This document shows, in pieces, positions 1-4,813 of a stretch of 5,687 nucleotides of DNA. Under the pieces are notes generated by a model that saw only the letters and a program-made list of their open reading frames with translations, had not been told where the DNA came from and did not search any database. The stretch is from Clostridiales bacterium (GTDB taxonomy: Bacteria; Bacillota; Clostridia; Oscillospirales; Acutalibacteraceae): positions 16,728 through 22,414 of the forward strand of contig JAAVHU010000016.1 in NCBI GenBank assembly GCA_014799585.1. The letters run 5' to 3'. The position numbers and the translations under genes are program-made. Each line of letters starts with the position of its first letter. Position 1 is the first letter of the stretch.

Positions 1-149
1 AAATGAAGATAACCCGTTGGGCTGGGTGAAAATCTTGAAACCCTTGCTCCCTCAGGCAGATTTCTCTGTGGATAAAGCTCCTCGTAATAATCAGGGCTTT
101 TTGTTATATTCGGAAATAAAAGCTCTGCTAAATCTTTAAAGTCACTCAT
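1..149 (-). CDS. gltX: Glutamyl-tRNA synthetase, N-terminal part (truncated by window edge)
   Basis: This cytoplasmic enzyme charges tRNA-Glu (and tRNA-Gln in many Firmicutes) with glutamate. Only the first 49 codons are present, from an ATG at 149-147 running off the left edge. My translation starts MSDFKDLAELLFPNITKSP, continues through a stretch rich in Tyr, Glu and Pro, and ends GARVSRFSPSPTGYLH. The SPSPTGYLH block is the class I synthetase signature (R-F-x-P-S-P-T-G-x-L-H-I-G), cut after its first His. The roughly 35-residue extension before the signature fits the longer clostridial GluRS type (family knowledge). The start is supported by AGGAG at 164-160, ten bases upstream. The gene diverges from the DUF4250 gene, with a 127-base gap between them. 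The family call is secure; subtype and tRNA specificity cannot be read from this fragment. Confidence 0.93.
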   Translation of the reverse strand, partial: MSDFKDLAELLFPNITKSPDYYEELYPQRNLPEGARVSRFSPSPTGYLH

Positions 150-179
150 AATTTTGTTTCTCCTAAAATTAATTATTAT

Positions 180-208
180 ATTATTACATAAATTAGTAAA
201 ATATTCAA
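180..208 (-). promoter_or_regulatory. Predicted promoter of gltX
   Basis: On the minus strand there is TTGAAT at 208-203, a 17-base spacer, and AATAAT at 185-180 preceded by TG at 188-187 (extended -10). Transcription would begin near 173, just upstream of the AGGAG site. A perfect TATAAT also lies at 180-175 but has no -35 at proper spacing. The stretch is very AT-rich, so chance matches are possible. No T-box-like leader fits in the few bases available. Confidence 0.5.
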
Positions 209-226
209 TATAAGATAAGTTATTTG

Positions 227-255
227 TTGAAAAAATAAGAAAACTATGTTAAATT
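227..255 (+). promoter_or_regulatory. Predicted promoter of the DUF4250 gene
   Basis: TTGAAA at 227-232 (5 of 6 to consensus) is followed after 17 bases by TAAATT at 250-255 (4 of 6). Transcription would begin near 262, leaving only a very short leader before GGAGGT at 265-270. The -10 is mediocre and the region AT-rich, so this is a weak call. Confidence 0.35.
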
Positions 256-276
256 TATTAAAACGGAGGTGTCAAA

Positions 277-453
277 ATGTCTTTACCTATGGATAATTTT
301 TTGCTTTTAAGCGTTGTGAATACGAAACTTCGTGATCAGTATTCAAACCTTGATGCACTTTGCGATGATCTTGATGAGGATAAAAATGCTATCATTTCCC
401 GCCTTTCCTCAGTTGGATATACTTATGATGAAAATGTAAATCAGTTTGTATAA
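277..453 (+). CDS. DUF4250 family small protein
   Basis: This is a complete 58-codon gene. The translation opens MSLPMDNFLLLSVVNTKLRD and ends GYTYDENVNQFV. The pattern LLSxVNTKLRDxYxxLDxLCxDLDxDK, then a hydrophobic stretch and GYxYDxxxNQF, is what I recognise from DUF4250, a family of about 55-65 residues common in Clostridia with no assigned function. It has no signal peptide or membrane segment and is acidic and probably helical; the single Cys is residue 29. The ATG start is fixed by GGAGGT at 265-270, six bases upstream. The gene is monocistronic: a terminator follows directly and its neighbour gltX is divergent. No function should be inferred from location. Confidence 0.87.
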   Translation: MSLPMDNFLLLSVVNTKLRDQYSNLDALCDDLDEDKNAIISRLSSVGYTYDENVNQFV

Positions 454-459
454 ATGATA

Positions 460-486
460 AAGCCGACAGCATTTTGCTGTCGGCTT
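460..486 (+). terminator. Intrinsic terminator of the DUF4250 gene
   Basis: Perfect 12-bp stem, AAGCCGACAGCA (460-471) pairing with TGCTGTCGGCTT (475-486), with a TTT loop and a downstream ATTTTAT tract. It begins six bases after the DUF4250 stop codon. The T tract is modest but the stem is strong. Confidence 0.88.
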
Positions 487-564
487 ATTTTATACATCAA
501 GATATTCGGGATTTTTGTAGTATCATATCGCAAAAATGATGTCAATTTAAAGTTATCTTAATCA

Positions 565-593
565 TTGAAATAGTATACTTTGCATGTTAAAAT
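565..593 (+). promoter_or_regulatory. Predicted extended -10 promoter of the Xre-type regulator
   Basis: TTGAAA at 565-570, a 17-base spacer, and TAAAAT at 588-593 preceded by TG at 585-586. This is the best promoter in the interval. A TTGACA at 658-663 has no acceptable -10 at 16-18 bases. Transcription from about position 600 would give a leader of roughly 155 nt. Confidence 0.6.
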
Positions 594-617
594 ATTTTTG
601 GCCGAAATATACTATTT
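568..617. promoter_or_regulatory. Inverted repeat around the promoter, candidate operator
   Basis: AAATAGTATA (568-577) and TATACTATTT (608-617) are perfect 10-bp inverted copies separated by 30 bases. The left arm lies over the -35/spacer and the right arm just after the expected transcription start. The left copy also contains the self-complementary octamer AGTATACT (572-579). This layout suits a dimeric repressor, and the Xre-type protein encoded downstream is the obvious candidate for autoregulation. That link is inference. Confidence 0.45.
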
Positions 618-754
618 TTCTTTGAATTTGCTAAAAAACAGGAGATGCAACCGGCAGTTGACAAATTGAGTAGTGGCGGTTGGTTGTGAGAAGTGCAGTA
701 AAAAGTTATGATTGAACTGCAATTGCAAACAAATCAATGAAATGAGGATTAATT

Positions 755-1735
755 ATGATTTTTGCTGATAAGTTGATTAAGCTCAGACGGCAAAAGGGAT
801 GGTCGCAGGAGGAGCTTGCAGAGAGAATGAGTGTTACAAGGCAGTCTGTTTCCAAATGGGAAAGTATGCAGTCACTGCCGGATATTGATAGAATTCTTCA
901 GCTTTCCGAGCTGTTCGGGGTAAGTACGGATTATTTGTTGAAAGATGAAGTTGAAGAAGTACAGATTCATGAGGAAAAAGAGAATGACTCTCGTTATGTA
1001 ACAGCACAGGAGGCAGAGGATTTCATTCAGGCAAAAAGAAAAATTGCCCTTCCGTTTTCAATCGGTGTGTTTTTATGTATTATTTCGCCGATATGCCTGC
1101 TGATGCTTGCTGCTTTTAGTGACAATAATATAAAAAACTATATTTCCGAAAATATGGCAGGCGGCACCGGAATAATAGCACTGCTTGTATTCGTTGCCGT
1201 TGCTGTGGGTATATTTATTTTTTGCGGCAGCAAAACTTCGCAGTATCAGTATATGGAAAAAGAAATACTGAATGTGGATTCAAATGCTGTAAAGAAAGCA
1301 CGCAGTGAAAAAGAAAACTTTTCAAAAGCTTATACTTTAAACACAATTATGGGAGTAATTATTTGTGTGCTCGGTGCAGTTCCGCTTTTTGCAGGTGCTG
1401 TTATAAATGGGGATAATGTTATTATTGTGGTGGCCTGCCTGTGCATTTCAATATTTATTGTTGCGGTTGGAGTTATGCTTTTAACCCGTGTAAATACAAT
1501 CAATAACGCATTTAATATGCTTTTGCAGGAGGGAGATTATTCAAAGGATAAGAAAAGAAGAAACACACTTGTTTCTGCAATCTGTGTTACTTATTGGCTT
1601 TCAGCAGTAGCAATATTTCTGCTATGGAGCTTTTTAACAAATAAATGGAATTTAACATGGTTGGTTTTTGCTGTAGCAGGTGTGCTTTTCCCTGCGGTAC
1701 TTTCGGTTGTTGAACATATCAGCAGAAAAAAATAA
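755..1735 (+). CDS. Xre-type HTH regulator with six-segment membrane domain
   Basis: This 326-residue protein pairs a DNA-binding head with a membrane tail. Residues about 5-61 form a Cro/C1-type HTH_3 domain: SQEELAERMSVTRQSVSKWE contains the turn and recognition helix, followed by LPDIDRILQLSELFGVSTDYLL. Residues 65-97 are a charged linker with EAEDFIQAKRK, a piece that often precedes membrane segments in this family. Six hydrophobic spans follow at about 98-121, 138-158, 197-218, 222-244, 272-294 and 300-320, with a Lys/Arg-rich loop at 262-270. The protein would sit in the cell membrane with its DNA-binding domain in the cytoplasm. The ligand or signal is unknown; bacteria of this group encode many such proteins. 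The ATG is supported by GAGG at 744-747. It is monocistronic and ends at a hairpin terminator. Confidence 0.9.
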   Translation: MIFADKLIKLRRQKGWSQEELAERMSVTRQSVSKWESMQSLPDIDRILQLSELFGVSTDYLLKDEVEEVQIHEEKENDSRYVTAQEAEDFIQAKRKIALPFSIGVFLCIISPICLLMLAAFSDNNIKNYISENMAGGTGIIALLVFVAVAVGIFIFCGSKTSQYQYMEKEILNVDSNAVKKARSEKENFSKAYTLNTIMGVIICVLGAVPLFAGAVINGDNVIIVVACLCISIFIVAVGVMLLTRVNTINNAFNMLLQEGDYSKDKKRRNTLVSAICVTYWLSAVAIFLLWSFLTNKWNLTWLVFAVAGVLFPAVLSVVEHISRKK

Positions 1736-1741
1736 AAATTT

Positions 1742-1765
1742 AAGGCTCTCTTTAATGAGAGCCTT
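1742..1765. terminator. Bidirectional intrinsic terminator between convergent genes
   Basis: The 9-bp stem AAGGCTCTC (1742-1750) / GAGAGCCTT (1757-1765) has a 6-base loop. Rightward it is followed by TTTGTTTCTTTT. Leftward (minus strand) it is followed by TAAATTTTTATTTTTTT, so it can serve both the Xre-type gene and the queuosine transporter gene. The stop codon of the transporter (1754-1752) lies in the loop, so the last codons of that gene form one arm of the stem. Confidence 0.85.
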
Positions 1766-2459
1766 TGTTTCTTTTATCACTGATTTTTCTTGCAATATAC
1801 ACAGCAGGTGTGTCAAGCAATGATGTAAATATATAAATAACATAGCTTGATGCAAAAATGGAAACAAGTGTTTTGAAATCATACATTCCGTAAAATGCAA
1901 ATAAAGTAAATAAAAGTGTGTTTAAAATCTGGCTTATCAGTGTTGAACCATTGTTTCTCAGCCAAAGGAATTTTCTTTTATCGCCGAATTTCTTTTCGGT
2001 AAATGCCCACCATTTATGGTAAAGCCAAACATCAAACAACTGGCTGATTGCATAAACAACGAATGAAGCTATAAGCATTCTTGGTGTGTTTGAGAAAACG
2101 GTTTCTATGGAACCCATTACCCAATCGTTTTCACTTGGTTTGTATAGCATCCAGCTTTGGCTTAAAAGCAGGAAGAATACAGAGGTAAACATACCTATCC
2201 ATACCGCCTTGTTTGCCGCTTTTTTACCCTCGCATTCAGAAAGAATATCTGTTATCAAAAATGTTGCTGCAAAAAGAACATTTCCAAGTGTTTGCTCCAT
2301 TCCAAATGCGTTAATCAGTATAAGTACCTCTATGTTTGCAAGAATTGTTGCTATTGCACTTGTGCAGTAAAGCCCTGTTTTTCCGAATAATTTGTATGCA
2401 ATAAGCACCATTGCATAAATAAAAATCAAAGATCCTATCAGTAAAAGTTCGTTCATCAT
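1752..2459 (-). CDS. yhhQ: Queuosine precursor transporter, YhhQ/COG1738 (VUT) family
   Basis: This inner-membrane carrier family takes up queuosine precursors; E. coli YhhQ imports preQ0 and preQ1, and some homologues take queuine (family knowledge). From the ATG at 2459 it is 235 residues with about six to seven hydrophobic spans. Family blocks I recognise are ANIEVL (41-46), TLGNVLFAATFLITDILSE (57-75) with GKKAANKAVWIG after it, SQLFDVWLYHKWW (139-151), LWLRNNGSTLISQILNTLLF (165-184) and LLDTP (214-218). The frame is open upstream to a TTG at 2477, overlapping queL by 17 bases. I prefer the ATG one base after the queL stop, which implies translational coupling, with a weak GGTGA at 2469-2465. 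A second ATG follows directly at 2456. Sitting behind queL, its cargo here may be queuine rather than preQ1 (inference). Confidence 0.9.
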   Translation of the reverse strand: MMNELLLIGSLIFIYAMVLIAYKLFGKTGLYCTSAIATILANIEVLILINAFGMEQTLGNVLFAATFLITDILSECEGKKAANKAVWIGMFTSVFFLLLSQSWMLYKPSENDWVMGSIETVFSNTPRMLIASFVVYAISQLFDVWLYHKWWAFTEKKFGDKRKFLWLRNNGSTLISQILNTLLFTLFAFYGMYDFKTLVSIFASSYVIYIFTSLLDTPAVYIARKISDKRNKGSH

Positions 2460-2460
2460 A

Positions 2461-3156
2461 TCAGTCACCAACCCCAAAATCAGTATTGTTAATCAAAATA
2501 TCTATTCGTTCGTTATCCTTGTATTTCGGATAAATTTCATAAATGAAATTTGAAATCACCTGTTTGTCAGGCTTAATTTCAGTTGAGTTTTCGCACATAA
2601 TGTTAATGCAGATTCGCTCAAAATACTCAAGCCCAAGCTGTATATCCCGTTCCATTGATTGTATGGATTGCCCATTTATGCCAAACAGAAAATTGGCTTC
2701 ATCAAAATGTTCACTTATTACTTTAGCATCAGTTTCGTTAATGCCTTTTTTTAATATGCATTCACGAAAATCATAATCAAATGTTTCAAGCCCAAGCTTC
2801 ATTTTTAAATCAAAATCTTTAAATGCCTGCCTGAGTGCAGGGATTTTGTTTTTATAAAGATAATGCGATTCAAAATGAATGGTTGAAATTCCTTTTTCAC
2901 GGCAGATTGCTTTTATCAGTTCTAAGGTTTTGCTGTCAAGCTCAAAAACAGAACCGCTGTTTATAATTTCTAAATCGCCGAATTCACCTGTAACTTTGCT
3001 TAAAACCTCGCTGTTCAGTGCAAAGTTTTCTTCTTCATTGCTGCATTTGTCTGTGTGATAATCACAAAAAGTGCATTTTTTATAAATGCAGCCGCTTCCT
3101 CGCAAAAGCACAATTTCACGCTTTCGCTTCTCTAAAATTTTACTGTATCTTTCCAT
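2461..3156 (-). CDS. queL: Queuine lyase-type radical SAM enzyme (QueL family)
   Basis: QueL uses a 4Fe-4S cluster and S-adenosylmethionine to cleave queuine to preQ1, letting gut bacteria reuse the host-type base for tRNA queuosine. The reaction is established for Clostridioides difficile QueL; here it is assigned by family resemblance and context. The 231-residue protein has REIVLLRGSGC at 13-23, then a Cys triad C23-x4-C28-x2-C31 followed by DYH (the classic radical SAM spacing is C-x3-C-x2-C). Other recognisable blocks are LEIINSGSVFEL, LGLETFDYDFRECILKKG, LFGINGQ, and the C-terminal ending NNTDFGVGD. I chose the ATG at 3156 because the longer frame starts at a TTG (3192) inside the terminator stem. 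The gene is first in an operon with the transporter, under a terminator-bearing leader. Confidence 0.88.
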   Translation of the reverse strand: MERYSKILEKRKREIVLLRGSGCIYKKCTFCDYHTDKCSNEEENFALNSEVLSKVTGEFGDLEIINSGSVFELDSKTLELIKAICREKGISTIHFESHYLYKNKIPALRQAFKDFDLKMKLGLETFDYDFRECILKKGINETDAKVISEHFDEANFLFGINGQSIQSMERDIQLGLEYFERICINIMCENSTEIKPDKQVISNFIYEIYPKYKDNERIDILINNTDFGVGD

Positions 3157-3282
3157 AATAATAAAAAAAGCGTCCTTTAAAAAAGGACGCAATAGGGTAC
3201 ACTACTCCTATGTTACTCCTTAGTTTTGTTTTCGGAAAATCCTATTGGTATTCCCAAGGCAGGATGGTTACGAACTGCCTAT
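3157..3282 (-). promoter_or_regulatory. Attenuator leader of queL, candidate preQ1/queuine-type riboswitch
   Basis: The leader of about 125 nt is too structured to be a plain untranslated region. In RNA order: a 6-bp hairpin AGGCAG/CTGCCT (3280-3275 with 3262-3257) whose 12-nt loop contains TAACC; then a second hairpin, either GGGAA/TTTCC (3255-3251 with 3238-3234) or TTGG/CCAA (3257-3254 with 3248-3245); then the A-rich run GAAAACAAAACTAAGGAG (3233-3216); then the terminator. A rival fold joins AAGGA (3221-3217) to TCCTT (3187-3183) with ATAGG/CCTAT (3211-3207, 3196-3192) nested inside, which would break the terminator. The hairpin plus A-rich AACAAAAC-AAGG tail resembles preQ1-I aptamers from memory, but the inserted hairpin is not typical. 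Class III or a distinct class is possible. Confidence 0.6.
3163..3190 (-). terminator. Conditional intrinsic terminator directly before queL
   Basis: Minus-strand GCGTCCTTT (3190-3182) pairs perfectly with AAAGGACGC (3178-3170) around a 3-base loop, followed by seven T residues (3169-3163). It ends six bases before the queL ATG, so it must be bypassed for queL to be expressed. The AAAGGA in its 3' arm is the only Shine-Dalgarno-like sequence for queL, 16 bases from the ATG, so termination and ribosome access may be controlled together. Confidence 0.88.
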
Positions 3283-3287
3283 GTGCT

Positions 3288-3315
3288 ATTTTATCATTGT
3301 TTTTATAAATGTCAA
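3288..3315 (-). promoter_or_regulatory. Predicted promoter of the queL-transporter operon
   Basis: On the minus strand there is a perfect TTGACA at 3315-3310, a 16-base spacer, and TAAAAT at 3293-3288 preceded by TG at 3296-3295 (extended -10). Transcription should begin near 3281, just before the first leader hairpin. The -35 overlaps the TGA stop codon of the upstream hydrolase gene (3314-3312). Confidence 0.75.
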
Positions 3316-4307
3316 TTGTTTTTAAAATTTTCTTTAAAGAATTTTTCCATTTTATCAAATGGTATTTTATCTGTTATATCATACAAGTCTGTGTGAACGG
3401 TATCGGGAATGATCATAAGCTCTTTGTTGTCTGCATATGGATTATTCTTTGTCATATTTTCATAAGCATCCTTGCTGAAATAACAGGAATGTGCCTTTTC
3501 GCCGTGAAGCATCAATACAGCACTTCGAATTTCATTGGTGTACTGTAAAATCGGCATATTCATAAAAGACATACAGCCTGTAATATTCCAGCCGTCATTG
3601 GAATTCAGTGAACGCTTATGATAACCACGTTCTGTTTTATAATAATCATAATAATCTTTTACGAAAAACGGAGCATCAGCAGGCAAAGGATCAACCACGC
3701 CGCCGCCACGAACATAACTGCCCTCTTGATATTCCTTTGTTCTCTGTTCATTCAATGCTTTTTTCTTTTCAAAGCGAGCTTCTTCGCTATCCTCTGAATC
3801 AAAATAGCCGTTGGCATTTACTCTGCTCATATCATACATCGTTGATGTAACAGTTGCTTTAATTCTTGTATCAAGTGCGGCAGCATTCAGTGCCAATCCA
3901 CCCCAACCGCAGATACCGATAATACCGATTTTTTCTGCGTCAACATTTTCCTGAACAGATAAGAAATCAACGGCTGCCTGAAAATCCTCTGTGTTGATAT
4001 CAGGAGATGCCATATATCTTGGCTCACCGCCGCTTTCACCTGTGAAAGACGGGTCAAAAGCAATGGTTAAAAAGCCACGCTCTGCCATTGTTTGTGCGTA
4101 TAAGCCTGATGATTGCTCCTTCACTGCTCCGAAAGGGCCGCTTACTGCAATTGCGGGCAGTTTTCCGTCTGCGTGAATAGGCTCATATAAATCTGCGGCA
4201 AGCGTTATGCCGTATCTGTTGTGAAAGGTTACTTTTCTGTGATGAACCTTTTCACTTTTCGGAAAGGTTTTATCCCATTCGTTTGTTAAATTAAGCTTTG
4301 TTTCCAT
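3312..4307 (-). CDS. Alpha/beta hydrolase, YcjY/FrsA-like family
   Basis: This is a 331-residue cytoplasmic hydrolase without a signal peptide; the substrate is unknown, probably an ester or similar small compound. The N-terminal part shows the entry strand (FHNRYGITLAADLYEP, 28-43), an oxyanion-region motif AVSGPFGAVKEQ (54-65) and FDPSFTGESGGEPR (84-97). The nucleophile elbow is GICGWGG (131-137), placing Cys133 where most relatives of this fold have Ser. LMLHGEKAHS (266-274) carries the likely acid region and PDTVHTDLYD (301-310) the catalytic His305. The insertion at about 160-245 is rich in Tyr, Lys and Glu and probably forms the lid. The ATG is supported by a perfect AGGAGG at 4320-4315, seven bases away. 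It is the last gene of a three-gene operon and lacks its own terminator. Confidence 0.88.
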   Translation of the reverse strand: METKLNLTNEWDKTFPKSEKVHHRKVTFHNRYGITLAADLYEPIHADGKLPAIAVSGPFGAVKEQSSGLYAQTMAERGFLTIAFDPSFTGESGGEPRYMASPDINTEDFQAAVDFLSVQENVDAEKIGIIGICGWGGLALNAAALDTRIKATVTSTMYDMSRVNANGYFDSEDSEEARFEKKKALNEQRTKEYQEGSYVRGGGVVDPLPADAPFFVKDYYDYYKTERGYHKRSLNSNDGWNITGCMSFMNMPILQYTNEIRSAVLMLHGEKAHSCYFSKDAYENMTKNNPYADNKELMIIPDTVHTDLYDITDKIPFDKMEKFFKENFKNN

Positions 4308-4321
4308 AAGAATTCCTCCTG

Positions 4322-4810
4322 TTATTTATCAAAAGTAATTGTAATATCGCCGTTGCCAACAGCATCTGCAAGCTCAGTCGGATTTTCGATATATCCGATT
4401 TTTGTATAGCTGTAATTTGTTGAAAAGCTGTCGTAAAACAGCACGATACAGTTACTGCCGTACAGCATAATATCGCCATTGTTTATTTTACCGATATCTG
4501 AAATATCCGTTGGCAATGCAGTGTTTAAATTATAATATTTTTCATTGCCGTTCAGTTCATTCATTTCAAGGGTTAAGGGCAGCATTTCTGCAAATGCCTT
4601 TGCCGTTTCGTTGTTATAAAGCTGTGCTTTGAAAGATTTATCTTTTATTTTTATGATAATGGATTTGGTTTCCTCTGTTGGCTTAATCGTTGTGCTTACC
4701 TCTTTTGTTAACTCGGCTTGTGTAGTTTGCTCGGGTATTTTATAATTACTGCAGGAACAGAAAATAAAAAGTATAAAAATTATTGATAAAAACAAACCTG
4801 TTCTTTTCAT
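4322..4810 (-). CDS. Cyclophilin-like fold lipoprotein
   Basis: This is a 162-residue predicted surface lipoprotein. It begins MKRTG, then a hydrophobic core (6-17) and FCSCSN, with Cys20 the likely lipidated residue; the lipobox is imperfect, with Phe at -3, and Cys18 is the alternative. A Thr/Glu/Lys-rich linker spans about 24-47. Residues about 49-161 match what I recognise as the cyclophilin-like domain family (Cyclophil_like2, PF18050): NNETAKAFAEMLPLTLEMNE, LNGNEKYY, GDIMLYGSNCIVLFYDSF and SYTKIGYI. Relatives usually keep the fold without known prolyl isomerase activity; binding or catalytic role is unknown. The ATG lies three bases after the acetyltransferase stop, with its ribosome site GAGGAA (4822-4817) inside that gene's last codons, so the two genes are co-translated. 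The hydrolase follows after 14 bases. Confidence 0.85.
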   Translation of the reverse strand: MKRTGLFLSIIFILFIFCSCSNYKIPEQTTQAELTKEVSTTIKPTEETKSIIIKIKDKSFKAQLYNNETAKAFAEMLPLTLEMNELNGNEKYYNLNTALPTDISDIGKINNGDIMLYGSNCIVLFYDSFSTNYSYTKIGYIENPTELADAVGNGDITITFDK

Positions 4811-4813
4811 TGG

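Larger units (their letters stand above)
487..754 (+). other. Long upstream region and leader of the Xre-type gene, no gene seen
   Basis: With the terminator at 460-486 this makes a 301-base stretch without a convincing gene. It holds a weak AT-rich inverted repeat (ATTTTTG at 511-517, CAAAAAT at 531-537), a promoter at 565-593 overlapped by a 10-bp inverted repeat (568-577 and 608-617), and a leader from about 600 to 754. The leader is richer in G than its surroundings between about 640 and 700. It contains a small hairpin (TGCAGT 694-699, ACTGCA 716-721), a 10-bp palindrome TGCAATTGCA at 718-727, and a 14-codon reading frame at 645-689 that I do not call a gene. No known riboswitch class was recognised. 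Confidence 0.5.

Noticed and set aside
494..542. Hairpin ATTTTTG/CAAAAAT with flanking ACATC/GATGT
   Set aside because: It is AT-only in its core, has a large bulge, no T tract and no adjacent gene end. It is compatible with chance in AT-rich DNA.
645..689. 14-codon upstream reading frame (MQPAVDKLSSGGWL)
   Set aside because: Its only ribosome-like site GGAG directly abuts the ATG with no spacer, and the peptide has no recognisable feature. A leader peptide cannot be excluded, but it is not supported.
658..690. TTGACA as -35 of a second Xre promoter
   Set aside because: No -10-like hexamer is found 16-18 bases downstream.
1652..1900. Minus-strand open frame overlapping the end of the Xre gene and the transporter
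   Set aside because: It runs through the shared terminator, resembles no family and conflicts with two supported genes.
2086..2370. Plus-strand open frame of 94 codons inside the transporter gene
   Set aside because: It is a shadow of the well-supported transporter on the other strand, with no ribosome site and no domain.
2460..2477. Transporter start at TTG 2477
   Set aside because: It would overlap conserved queL C-terminal codons. The ATG at 2459 right after the queL stop is the better start.
3157..3192. Longer queL reading frame starting at TTG 3192 (adds MRPFLKDAFFII)
   Set aside because: The added codons are the terminator stem and T tract. The ATG at 3156 gives the expected QueL N-terminus.
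3160..3290. T-box leader upstream of queL
   Set aside because: I see no T-box sequence (conserved UGGN bulge region), and the downstream genes are not amino-acid related.
3309..4176. Plus-strand open frames antisense to the hydrolase gene (3309-3548, 3608-3850, 3991-4176)
   Set aside because: They are antisense to a strongly supported gene and have no domain or start signal.
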